From: Phycomyces blakesleeanus NRRL 1555(-)
Taxonomy: Eukaryota; Mucoromycota; Mucoromycetes; Mucorales; Phycomycetaceae
Assembly (NCBI RefSeq): GCF_001638985.1
Contig: NW_017265169.1
Coordinates: 309,548-373,547 of the forward strand
Direction: 5' to 3'
Length of the DNA: 64,000 bases
Translations under genes and position numbers: made by a program
Notes under the pieces: model-generated
What the model was told of the DNA's origin: nothing
The model's input: only the letters and a program-made list of their open reading frames with translations
The model's database searches: none
In this document: one piece after another, positions 47,869 to 59,595 of the stretch
How positions within the stretch are numbered: the first letter of the stretch is position 1
Layout: every line of letters starts with the position of its first letter

Positions 47869-48579
47869 TTAGGAACCTGTGTACGGCATGAACGGATTTC
47901 GGGGTGAACGGTTCTACAGACAAACAAGCAGAATAAATATATAGGATTTATTTTTTTATTATTTTTGAATAAAAATATGTTGGTACCTGGGAGAATGATA
48001 AAGGCTCTCTTGACTGGGATAAAGTGGCCGAGACAAGACTGCTAGTATTCTGGGGATCCGCTGTGTCTGGCCCACTAGCAAATCCAGATCCACTAATAAA
48101 ATGGACGCCCACATTATTGTATCACACAAAAATCTAATATATTTTCTTTCCGACAGACACACACACACAATCCAAGCAAGAAATATAATATAATCCAAAA
48201 TATATATATATAATATATATAATACTCACATTGGGACGCGGAGACTGCCGGTGTTACCAAAAGTGTCCATACCTTCTCTGCGGAGATCAGATAAAATGGA
48301 TAATAATGTCAGTTTCCTCAAGGCTGTAAATCGTGGGAAACCAAGATTCTCAAAGCTTACTCTCGTGCCAACAAAGCATTTAGTTTTGCAAAGCGGGAAT
48401 CAGCGGGCAAACCAGCACTCTGACCATAAGCATCCTGCCAAACAAAAAAAATATTAAATAAGAACTGTCTACATAAAACACATGCATGTACATCTTGTAC
48501 ATATAAAATATAAATGTAAATGTGAATGTAAATGTAAATATAAATTCAAAGCTAATTTCAAAGCTAAAGTTAAAGCTAA

Positions 48580-48638
<59 letters not shown>

Positions 48639-51140
48639 TAGAAAGCTATAAAAGGTACAAAATTATATAGATAGAGGTGTATATAATAATACATCTGGCT
48701 ATCTTGCTATCTATCCATCTATCTATCCATCTATCTATCGACATCTATATTCTGCAGACAATCAACAATAACAGCAGCAAGCAGCAAGCAGCAGCAGGAG
48801 GAACAACAACAAAAAAGGGAAGATAGACTATTGTATTCTATTTTAAGAAACCAAAAAAAAAAAACTTACTTTCTCAAAGGGACTTGAACCCAGAGCACGG
48901 GCTGCAAACACTGGTGAAAGGGAGGGCGAAGGTGAGACTGACCTAACACCCGGAGATACACCGAGCAAATATGGCGATTGGCTTCCAGAAACAGCAGCAG
49001 GAGTAGCGGAACCACCAGGAGATTGGATCGGTTGGGGTTGGTGTTGGTATTGATGTTGGCGTTGGTGCTGGTGTTGATGTTGGTGTTGATGTTGAACCTG
49101 GCCATCTATTTGTGCAAAAGGGTTTGTGGATATTCCCATTGAGATGGGCTGGAACATCGATTGAGGTCCCACAGAAGACATTTGAAATGGACTGTCACCA
49201 GCAACCATTGGCCCTCCTCCTAATACTCCTCTTATTTCTGTTGGTGCACCTGTCAGCATCTGTGTCTGAAGAAGATTAGGATTGTCACCAAAAGAATTCC
49301 ATGTGTAGCCTGACGGTTGCTGTAGTTGTGGTTGTAGTTGTGGTTGTAGTTGTGGTTGTGGTTGGGGTTGATTGTGTTGATAAGGATTATTACCAGCACT
49401 GTTTATTGTTGATGGTCCATAGAGTGCATCAAAAGATCCAGGGAAGCTAGTGGTTTGAGACCATGCGGACTGTCTTTGCTCATATTGCGAATAAGGATTG
49501 AACAGATCATCAAAGGATACCTGAGTCCCTGTTCCTGTTCCTGTTCCTGTTCCTGCTGCTGCTGCTGCTGCTGCTGCTGATGGTGATGATGACGGCAATT
49601 GATTTCCAGGGCTAAAATAATAAAATAATAATAAAATAAGGGATATGTGTGTGGGGAATAGGAAGTAAGAACGAAGAAAAAAAAATAGACAGATTAGTAC
49701 ATTGCATGCATTAGGAATAAAAATAAAAATAAAATCAATCAAGGATTCTCTGTCAGTCAAACAGTAATATTTATGTTATTTATGGTAAATTTTACCTTGA
49801 TGGCTGAGTAGGTGCAAATATGCTCGACCAGATATCATCGGTTTGATCGCTGTCCTTTGGGTTATCATCGGTTGCCTTGACACTGCAGAATAAAATCAGA
49901 TAAATTTATTCATCTATTGATCTCTTAATCTATTACCTTGCTTGACGTCTTCTCTTTTCTTCTTCTTCTTCTGCAAGACGCTTGCTTTCTTCGATTGCAT
50001 TCTTGAGATCTTCATCCTCTTGATTCGAATATTCTATCTGCATCGGTCCGTGGCTTATTGTTTCTCCAAGGCAGTCATTCACTCCTGCCATTCGGTCTCG
50101 CATCTGCCGTCTCTGTCGACGCTCTTCATGTAAACGAACATCATCTTGCAGTAAACTAGTGATATCCTTGGCCTTTTGACGCACTACGCCAAAAAAAAAA
50201 CAACAACAACAAAAACAAAAGCAACAACGAAATCAAAAAAATGGTACATTGATCAGACTAGTCCCCCATTATTTCTTTCTTTCTTTCTTTAATAGATATA
50301 TTTTAATCTACCATTAGCTCCAACATCTTTTCCTTGCTCATCAATGTGTTGGAATTCTCCTAGAGTTTTTATAACATATAAGTTGCCTTTGGAATAGACT
50401 ACAACATTTTCTGATCCAACATGAATGCAATAATCTAGCAACAAAAGAGCCTATAGAAAAAGATGCATATATAATGTAAAATATGCGTTATTGTTATTGT
50501 TTGCGTTTAGTGTATTGGTTTATATTGGAGTATACATATATCTACTTTTATATAAAGACTATTATTATTCTTATACTACTATGTATTAATAGTAATTATC
50601 TAGTCAAATCATTATCTTACTTTGAAAACATGCCTCCAATGCTTTCCTTTGTCATTCAACCTCTTGTCAATCATGTCCATAATCTCCAAGAAATCTTGTC
50701 TTTTTATATATATATTAATATCAATTACTATAAACTTTCTTTTTCTTTCTTTCTTTCTTTCTTTAATAATTTATTGATTTTCTTCAAGTAGTAATAAGTA
50801 ATTAGGTGTTTCTTTACTTGTTAAATGTCAATTGAGCAATCTCATTCATGCTTGTTCCACTTGGACCCCAAGGGTCATTAGAGGTAGATTCTCGAACTTT
50901 GCGCTGTACTTCTGAGAAACCTTTTGCATAATTCTTACTAGATGGATTAATCAGAAATGAATAAGATGACGATCTAATCGAGAAAAATACAAAGAACACA
51001 AAGGCGACAATAAAGACAATAAAGACGGAAATAAGAAAGATAAAAATAAAAATAAAAGAAAAAGAGAGAGAGAGAGAGAGAATTATAATGTTCGATTCTT
51101 AATCTTCTTACATGCTTCTCACCATGCCTTTTCCTGCCAT
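47869..51140 (-). CDS. Epsin-like endocytic adaptor (ENTH, UIM, NPF)
   Basis: Clathrin/cargo adaptor at the plasma membrane, 571 aa from 11 exons: 51140-51112, 50937-50818, 50699-50621, 50450-50312, 50183-49937, 49882-49796, 49611-48870, 48434-48361, 48277-48230, 48092-47987, 47913-47869. The ENTH domain includes KVRESTSNDPWGPSG, FLEIMDMIDKRLNDKGKHWR, VFKALLLLDYCIHVGSENVV and TLGEFQHIDEQGKDVG. After a charged RRQRRQMRDR helix comes a ubiquitin-interacting motif (EDEDLKNAIEESKRLAEE). The C-terminal half is Gln/Pro/Ser-rich with repeat-encoded Ala and Gly-Thr runs. It carries NPF motifs for EH-domain partners (STNPFAQ, and RNPFMPY in the last 45-nt exon). All junctions keep phase. Confidence 0.92.
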
Positions 51141-54100
51141 GGTGAATATATATATTATGAATTGTTGTTAACTGTTATATTTAATGCTTTAAATTCTTTT
51201 GAATGAAGACAGAGATATATCTATATAACAATACTAGTAATGATGATAATGGTAATGGTAATTGTAATTGTAATTGTAATTGTAATTGTAATGGTAATGG
51301 TAATGGTAATGGTAATGGCAATAGCTTTATTTAATTTAGCATTACAAAATGGTAATCATCCTCGATTTTTGGCGGAGTTTATTATTATGCGAGAAAAAAA
51401 AAAGGGACATTCAGGAGACAATTAGTACCTGGCCTCTCAAACTCACATCAAACTATGAGTATTTTCTTTTTTTTAAAAAAAATAAATAATAAAAAGAAGA
51501 AGAGTGATTTTCTGTTTCAATATAAAAGCCTAATGATGAATACCATATGAAATGCAAACCTAGGTGTATCCAATGGAAAATAGCTTTTGGCTTTTGATTA
51601 CTTTTTATGGTTGATATTTTATTTTAAATGTTACACCAAGCTATATCAGGAAGAGTAATTTGGGCTGTTGGTAGTTATTCTTTTTTCATAAAATAAAATT
51701 AGATGCTTTCTATTCACAAGGTTCTTAAGGGTCTATGATCACCTTTAACTTGGATCAGCAAATGTATTTTCTTTTTTTCTCTATTAAAAAAAAAGAAAGA
51801 AAGAAAGCTGTGGATCTATATGAGACTTGACTAATGCCTAGTTATGCCAATTCTTTTGGAGATGGTGAGAATAATAAAACTCGGTCAGGCTATTCATTAG
51901 TATAGGAGCCACAGAAAATACCCACTCAATATTGAACCGCGTGCGCTGGGGTGAACACCATAACTAAAAAGAAAAATTAGAGATCTTCAAAAAAAAAAAC
52001 AAGACATGGTCAGGTGACTAATTCCAAATTATTGTATTCCATTTTTGGAAATGATAGAAAATAGTATAGATAGATAGATAGATTGATTGATTGATTGATA
52101 TGTAGATCCACTATTCTCAAGAATTATTAGTATTGGCATTGGTGTTATTGTTTGCTCACTATTTTGCGCAAAGATAAAAAGTAAATAAATAGGAATCTCA
52201 TTAAACTTTTGTATATAATGAATTTATTATCTCTTTCTTTGATATCCATTTATTGTTGGTGATCTTTATGGTGGATATGCAGACTCATTATGTATATAAA
52301 AAAAAAGAACCGACTGATAGACTGATAAATAGCATACAAAATAGTTAAATCAAGAGAAAATGTTCCTTTGCTTTATAAATATAAAAAAATAAAAAAATAG
52401 AAAATTCACATAGTAAATGTCGTGCGAAAAATAAGAAATAAAATAAGGATAGAAAGGAGATTTACCTTTTCTAGGATGAGAGTTTTCTATGTTTTTATTT
52501 ATTTTTCACTGCTGCCAGAAATGTTAGAATAGAATAGTATGATAAAAATAATAATATTATAGCTGTGTGTGTAATGTAGGTGATCAAGGTAGATAGTAAA
52601 TCATTATATATTATAGTTTTGATACACCAGAAATTTTTATTATTATTATAACATGGACAAAGTATGAGAAAGGTTTGTTGGAGAATTGGTCTGGGCACTG
52701 TAGAGATTTACTGGAGACAAACAGGCTTTGGTTCAAAGATTCAATAGTTACATGACACAATCTTCTAAAACTAATCGCCATCTTCTGTCCCACCTTTCTT
52801 TTTCTTTTCCCTTTTTTTCCCCTTTTTTTCCTTCTTTTTCCTTTTCTATTTTATTATTTTATTAGTGGTAGAGGAATGTCAAAGAACAAACATCTAATCC
52901 AATTCGACACTATGTTACAAGTAACAAATAAAAGGCTGACTGTCGAACAAGCTAGTGATACTAATGTCATAAAGGGGTACCTTTTGTATATATAAAAACA
53001 TCTTTTATTGCATTTCATTCTTTCTCCTTCATTTTGAGGTATAATATTGACAATACTGACATACAAACACATCCTTAGGCCAAATAGCTGGCCTTTACAA
53101 AGATTCCTACAGAGAAAAATGAAGGAAAGAGGGGAACGGGTCTTGATGAGGGGGGTCGTCTCTAACGGCGATCGTCCATTAGATGTGTACAACGCCACAC
53201 GAATCCTAGAAATAAAATAGAATAGAATCTATCTATCTATCTACCTACCTATCTATCTATCTATCTATCTATCTATATATATATATTCATTCATTCATTA
53301 TATTTTCACAGTAACGAACTTGAGCGCCTAAGCTGAAACTATATTTATATAAAGTAACATTTCCAAAAAAAGAAAATAATAGTAATATATCCAGTTGGGG
53401 CTTATAACACACACATATATAAATATAAATATTTGTTGATTACCAATAATTGATATACTTGGTCTATCTAAAAATTACACAAACCATGGTGATTAAAAGT
53501 CCTAAAGAAAAATAGCTTAATAAATTACATTAAATATATTATGAACATAAGATGAAAATAATAATAAAAGTTACAAGAAAATTCACATCATATGAATCTA
53601 TAATAAACCATATATAAGACCATTATCTTACAAACAAGCACAATCTAAAGTACACCATACCATTCAAATCTGTATATTTAGAAGGAGTTTCTGTAGGAAG
53701 AAACTCACTATAACAATCGACACCATTCTACCGTCTTCTTTGATTATTATATTCCATAAGATTCTATGCTATTATATTATTATATTTATCTTTATCTTTA
53801 GCAGACTATTCCTTAATAATGAGTTTATTGAAACAGCACACACACACACACTATATATATAGATCTTTAATATTCTATATTCTTCTACCATATTTTTCTT
53901 ATTTTATTTTATGCTATGTTATTACTATTAGGATAATCAAAACGACGGAACAATGATTATAAATCCACTGAAAGTTACAACAATTTTGTGCACCTAGATA
54001 AATAAATAAATAAACAAAATACCATTTTCATTTTTATCGATATCTAGAATGAATTTCTCGATTGATCTTTCACTAATAGAGAAAATGTATCTTATCTTAT

Positions 54101-55262
54101 ATTATAGCCCATATATATATATATATATATATGTAAACTCACACACTAATGGTCTAGATCTATAACATATTAAGATGAAACAATAAAGTCATAGTCATAG
54201 TCATGGTCATGGTCATGGTCATGGTCATGGTCAAAATTCATTATTATTTCTTGGTTTTCAAATGAAAACTGAAGAAGAAGAAAAAGCTTCAAACACACTA
54301 GATCAAAAGGAGCCTAACTATTTGTATTGTAAGCTAGTATAGGCCACCAATGAGAAATGAAAGCAAAGAAACACAACACAACACAACACAACACAAACAT
54401 TCTTCAGGATTGGCATCTAGGGACCAGGTCTTTGTTTCAAGAGAAGATAATACAAAACATAAAATCAAAGCTATCACTGTAATGTCTGCCAATAGAATAT
54501 TGGCTTTTAGTAAATTAAAAGTATTTACAGCGAATACTATTTATTGGAGTAAAAATTACTTTTTATTTAATCCAATAAAATCGTTTAAAGTAGAAAAATT
54601 ATACCATTTTTAGGTACATATTTCCCTTTTATAACAAATTTGGATAATACAATTCGTTGGATTTCAAATTATTTTTTGCATCTAATCCAATCAAATATTC
54701 TAAATATCGCAAATCTATACCATTTTTTAAGATATATCTTATTCTTATAATTGGTTCAACAAATGCACGGTTTTATATTTGAATTTTATGGTTTTTATTG
54801 ATCAATATAATACAAGTTGAATATAAAGAAGTATGGAAAGAAGAAGTACTAAATTTAATGATATTTAGTAGCAATTTAAGCCATACATTTGATATATTAT
54901 ATACATATATATATTGCTATGTGATACTTTTTACATTTTTTATCTAAAAAAAAAAGGCTATTCTCTAGATACTATGATATTGATGAAGACATGTATATTG
55001 CTTAATTGATTCTTTTTATCAAAGAGTATAAACCTGCTTTGTGTTAACATTGTCATGTCTAGTTCCTACTTTTGAAAAACCAGAAGACAGATTCCCTGCA
55101 ATTCTCTAAAGCTATCGAGATCTCTAATGAGCATGCGAGCAATCTTGACAGCCAAATTGTACTTGATGCAGATATTTTTCTGTCGATTCTTCTCAAGTTA
55201 CTTTCTTTTGTCAACTTTGCTGATTCGTATTTTATTACTACTAGCCTTGATAGCTATTAAGT
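51141..55262. other. Four-kilobase gene-poor region
   Basis: AT-rich with (GGTAAT)n at 51249-51319, (GATA)n/(GATT)n at 52067-52099, (ATCT)n at 53227-53275, (TA)n near 54112-54131 and (GGTCAT)n at 54189-54232. A slightly GC-richer patch at 53100-53215 has an open minus-strand frame (SNGRSPLETTPLIKTRSPL) that I cannot assign. An imperfect tandem lies at 54543-54740. No gene is supported. Confidence 0.45.
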
Positions 55263-55574
55263 ATGTTTCTTTTAAAGACATTTAATAATTCTAGACCTTG
55301 TGAAAAAAAAATAGAAACAAGTCCTTTTAGATGTACCAATCTAAATTGTTTGGAGAACATGGACGGGTCAGAGGTTATGCATCGTTTGTGGAATCGGGAT
55401 ATTGCTTCTGTCCTGAACTTCCGATATATACTTAACAATCTGAGATGTGATGGGACTATATCTGTAAGGTTCACCCGCCTCATTCGGATCGGACGTATCA
55501 GAAGAAAAGCAGAAGAAGATCTCCAGGAGGGTCGTCGTTTGAGACAAAGACTGACTAGACTTCAAAGAAGATAA
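55263..55574 (+). pseudogene. C-terminal relic of a Fanzor (eukaryotic TnpB-like) protein
   Basis: The open frame contains SPFRCTNLNCLENMDGSE, then MHRLWNRDIASVLNFRYILN and NLRCDGTISVRFTR. Fanzor and TnpB proteins end in a zinc finger followed by the last RuvC motif (R-D-x-N/A-x2-L/x-N-x3-I). The CxxxxC pair, the catalytic-type Asp in WNRD and LNFRYIL fit the fungal Fanzor form. An additional Cys (NNSRPCEKK) could belong to the other half of the finger. Only about 100 residues remain; the OB-like and earlier RuvC parts were not found upstream, so it should be non-functional. It lies 211 bp from the left end of a Tc1 element. Assignment is from motif memory, not a search. Confidence 0.6.
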
Positions 55575-55784
55575 AAAATTCCGTCCTGGTTACCCCCTAG
55601 AACCCACCCAAACTACCGCTGGTAAGCCACTAGATTTGAATAACTTGGTATTTAGTTATGTAATGGGTTGAAAAAGCTAAGAAAAAGATGTTTTGCTTTG
55701 ACTGCAAAAAACATGGTGGGGTAAAAAAAAGTAGAATATAAAAGAGAGCGAGAGAGAAATTGGTGCTTAATTAAAACTCAAGTA

Positions 55785-57129
55785 CAGTCGCGGAACAGAA
55801 AATTTGGTCGTTTTATATTTCCGCTATTTATTTCATAATACACCCTTACACTTCACTTTACTCAATCTGCTAAATTCAATAAAATCTTTTTAATATAATG
55901 CCTAGACAACGAAGCAGTAAACCTCACAAGCCATTTGAAAGGCTTTCAGAAGTTGAAAAAGGAATCTTAATTGGACTTCATGAAGATGGCGTGAAGATTT
56001 CTGACATTGCAAGGAAAAAGGGAATACCAAGAACTACTGTCACGCGTATCATAAAAAAATACAACGAAACCGGATCTGCTACTAATAAGAAGCCAACAGG
56101 AAGACCTTCTAAATTAACTGCTAGAGATAAAAGACATCTCTTCTTGGATGTCAAACGGGATCGCCATCAAAACTTGGTTGAGATGGCAGACTTAATTAAG
56201 GAAAAGACTGGAAAAAAGTCAGTACAAAAACTATCAGCCGAACGTTGCACAAGATGAATCTAGCCTACCGTGTAACCAAATCAAAGCCTCTTCTAACTAA
56301 GGAGCACATTGCCAAACGTCGTGCTTGGTATAGAAAAATAAAAGGTTGGAAAAAACAGTGGGATACTGTCATTTGGACAGACGAAGCAACCTTTACCCTT
56401 TTCAAGAAAAATGGTCGTAGTCATGTATGGCGGGAACCAGGAGAGAAATATCATCCAGACTGCTTGACTCCAAAGGTTCCAGGAAATGGAGGTTCTGTAT
56501 CGCTTTGGGGATGTATTTGGTCTGGAGGAGTTGGACCACTGGTTATGCTTAAGGGTAACATGAATGCCCCATTGTACAATGAAGTTCTGGAGAAGGAATT
56601 CATGCCCTTCTACCAAAGTCTTCCTAATGTAGAAAAGGGAGAATACCTTTATCAAGAAGATAACGCTAGTTATCATAAGGCTACCTTGGCAGAAAAGTTC
56701 AAGAAAGACCTTGGATTGAAGATTTTGGAGTGGCCTCCTAACAGTCCGGACTTGAGTCCAATTGAAAATATCTGGGGTCTTCTTGATAACAAAATCCGCG
56801 CAAGACGACCTCAGCCTACCACATTGCGACAATTGGAAAATGCTTTGCAAGAAACGTGGAAAGCAATTAGCGTAGAGACTTGTATGACGTTTTGCCTTAA
56901 TATGCAAAATCGTCTATCTGAACTTAATATGCGTAAATTTAGACCAATCTCTTATTAAAGCTTTTTCAATTTTTTTTTCAATTTATCTATTACATCTTAT
57001 ACAGTTATCTGTGAGAGTACCAGAGATTTATAGAACTTTACTATCTTTTATCATAAATTTAAAGCTACAATATAAGTTGAAGAGTCTTGGCGGGGGTTAA
57101 AAATGACCAAATATTCTGTCAGAAGTCTG
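55785..57129. mobile_element. Tc1/mariner transposon, both ends present
   Basis: A 1345-bp element flanked by TA (55783-55784 and 57130-57131). The left end CAGTCGCGGAACAGAAAATT is mirrored by the right end, whose reverse complement reads CAGACTTCTGACAGAATATT; both continue as TGGTCRTTTT. The transposase occupies most of the interior on the plus strand. Size, TA target and terminal structure fit Tc1-type elements. The inverted repeats have diverged mainly in the first 12 bp. Confidence 0.85.
55898..56958 (+). pseudogene. Tc1-type DD34E transposase with one frameshift
   Basis: Two overlapping frames cover a full-length Tc1 transposase. The first (55898-56257) has the paired helix-turn-helix: FERLSEVEKGILIGLHEDG, ISDIARKKGIPRTTVTRIIK and the GRPSKLT linker. 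The second (56245-56958) has TVIWTDEATFTLF (first Asp), YLYQEDNASYHKA (second Asp) and WPPNSPDLSPIENIWGLLD (Glu). Conserved text switches frame at an A5 run (about 56225-56229), where one extra A would restore continuity. All three catalytic residues are intact. No other stop is seen, so inactivation is recent, unless the shift is a sequencing error. Confidence 0.85.
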
Positions 57130-57209
57130 TATAAGACACTTTAAACCTCGGAAAACTTGCAACAATTTACTAAAATTGCCTATTTTTTTTCTATAGGGTA
57201 TACCACAAT

Positions 57210-59459
57210 TACTGTCTAGTGTTCAGTCAATACTGTTCGGAGAGGACTGTATATCAGAAATAACCTTAATAGAGCCGCAACAGAAACAAAAAAAAATCTT
57301 TTTTTTTTAGCAATGTCTTGAATCTTCTTTTTACATACCTCATTCATTTCGGGAATCCTCAGTCAAACCTCCATGCATACATTGACTTTACAAATCTACT
57401 GGAATCGGCACCAACTTCAGAATGCTATCAAAACTAATACCAGCAACCATAACATATCGCTTTTTTTTGACACTACCAACATCAACTTCAAAATACTATC
57501 AGAATTGACACCATCAACCATAATGTATCTTTTTTTTTATTACCACTACAAGATACAGCTCAAAATCATAGCCATATAATAAAACTTCAACACTCCAAAA
57601 CCGTACATTATATTCCTCTAAGCCCAAGGTCTCATATATCACCATTCTCAAATCTGGCTTTCAACTCTCGCACACACACAGCATTCATATGCTTATACTT
57701 CCAACACCTTCTTCGATCCCAATGCCCCCCCATCCCATCAGACATAATTTTCAAAGCTTCCACCTTCTAGTATATCTTTAAATAACCGCTTCTACACCAA
57801 ACAAACTTCACCCAACACAAATACTCAACCATCAAAGTTTCCTTAATATCTTTAAATATAATCACTCTCACTCTTCTTCTCTCTTTCACTTCAATCAAAT
57901 CAACTCTCTCCTGTCTCACCGTACCCACATCTCATATTCATCTTAATGTCTTTTTAATTAATTAAATTATTATACATATCTAGCTGTTATTAATAGGAAA
58001 ATGCTTATCACAATCATTGTTAAAATAGAACTCAATTGAAATGGTTTAGAAAGATTTGGTTTTTATTAATAAAAAAAAAATTAAAATCAAGGCTAAATAA
58101 TATATTATATTTATTAGCAAAAAAAAAACGAGAAAAAAAATTATGTCAGATTCTTAGTTCACTACTTATAAAAGTAGATCCGTCCTCCCCAGGACGAAGA
58201 CCTGATCTGACAGCGGGGAGGGAAAATGAACTAGTTTACCCTTTGAACAATAACACTTCACAGGAACTTATCTTCCTCCATGTTAAGGGTGGTGCGGAGA
58301 TCGACAGCTAGTGATCAGGCAGCGCTGCACGTCAGCCTACACCCTCTCAACTAACCATCTTTCTCTGAAGTACGAATTGGCAACCGCAACTGCATCAAAC
58401 GCACGACAAACTAGCTCGGCTAGACACTTGGCGCAAGTATAAATACTTGCAATGTACAAAGGTGCATTCCGTGCAATGTCCCCTTGTAGGTCTAGAAAGA
58501 AATGGGGTCCCATCTGGGAACTAAACGCCCAGAGAGATAAAGAAATCTGCTGGTTTTACCTTTTGATGCCAGTATTTCCTCGGAGACAGAATCTCCTCAA
58601 TAGTGACAAAGGTAGTGTGGAGAAAGATAACCAGTGCTCAGGCAGCGCTGCACGTCAGCCTACACCTTTACAACCAGCTAGCTTTCTCTAGAGTATCGGC
58701 TGACACCGCAACCGCATCGCGCACACAAGAACCAACTCGGCTAGACACTTATGCAATTTAAAAAATTGCTATGTACATCAGCAGCGAACCACTGAAGACA
58801 CAGTACAAGAGTACATTCCGTGCAATGACTTCTTGTAGGTCTAGAAAAGAACGCGCGCCACCTGGGAACGAAACGCCCGGTGGAAAATACTTCATTGGTC
58901 ATACCCTATAGCAACTGACACTTCATAGGAACTTATCTTCCTCCATGCCAAGGGTAGTGTGGAGAGTCTCTACCAGCCATCCTGCAGCGCTGCACGTCAG
59001 CATTCACTCTCATAGCTGGCTTCTTCTCTCTTAAGCACTGGCTTGCACCAGCACACACACAAGAACCAAATCCCTAGACTCTCGCGCAATTAATGGTCAT
59101 ACTACTAGAGCACAAAGTGCCGTTCGCAATCGCAAGAATTGCCAGTGTTACAGTAACAAAGACTGTAGACACGATACAAAAGAACGTGCGTGCGTACGTC
59201 TCCTGTAGGTCTAGTATATACGAAGGGGGACAATCTAGGAACGAAACTCCTAGATCATCATAGGACTGGCAGTTTCACCCTATGTAGAACAACACTTCAT
59301 AGGCAACTATTTTCCTCCATGTTGAGAGTGGTGTGGAGAGCAAATTCAAGCCAGAAGGCAGCGCTGCGCGTCAGCCTACACCTTCCAGCAAGCTACACTC
59401 TCTAGAGTATCGACTAAAGTCGCATCGCGCACACTAAAACCGCCTTGCCAGACACTTGT
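57210..59459. repeat. Direct duplication, copy 1 (at least 2.25 kb)
   Basis: From 57210 the sequence is repeated from 61751 at a constant offset of 4541, with one substitution noticed (T at 57270 against C at 61811) and no length change until the last 20-odd bases of the window. The segment comprises a G-poor, C-rich stretch (to about 57960), an AT-rich patch and then the hairpin-rich array. It begins 80 bp after the Tc1 element. It may continue past 59459, where the window ends in copy 2. Confidence 0.9.
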
Positions 59460-59588
59460 GCAACTTCGAAAAATTGCTATGTAATCAGCAGCGAACCACT
59501 GAAGACACAGTACGAGCGCATTCGCGCAATACCACTCGTAGGTCTGGCCTGGAAACTTCTCTACAACGGAAACGAAACGTCCGTGTAG
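58162..59588. ncRNA. Candidate tandem structured-RNA array, copy 1
   Basis: Four diverged units of about 330-380 bp, each with: TTCCTCCATG...GTGYGGAG (unit 2 altered), GCAGCGCTGC followed by a CGTCAGCCTACACC-like stretch, a GCAA...TTGC stem, GTAGGTCT, and a closing hairpin. The closing hairpins lie at 58513-58533, 58858-58883, 59233-59255 and 59561-59588, all with loop AACKAAACK and different paired stems. The array is preceded by two further hairpins (CTACTT/AAGTAG at 58162-58177 and CGTCCT/AGGACG at 58181-58196). The strand of transcription is unknown. No match to a known RNA family comes to mind. Confidence 0.55.
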
Positions 59589-59595
59589 GTCTGGC

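Noticed and set aside
52854..53198. 114-codon minus-strand frame
   Set aside because: No recognised motif; half of it is AT-rich low complexity. Noted as part of the gene-poor region.
56293..56907. A 204-codon minus-strand frame in the Tc1 element
   Set aside because: Antisense shadow of the transposase.
58201..59579. Hammerhead ribozyme, suggested by CGAAAC
   Set aside because: CGAAAC lies in a hairpin loop, not after stem II, and no CTGATGA partner is present.
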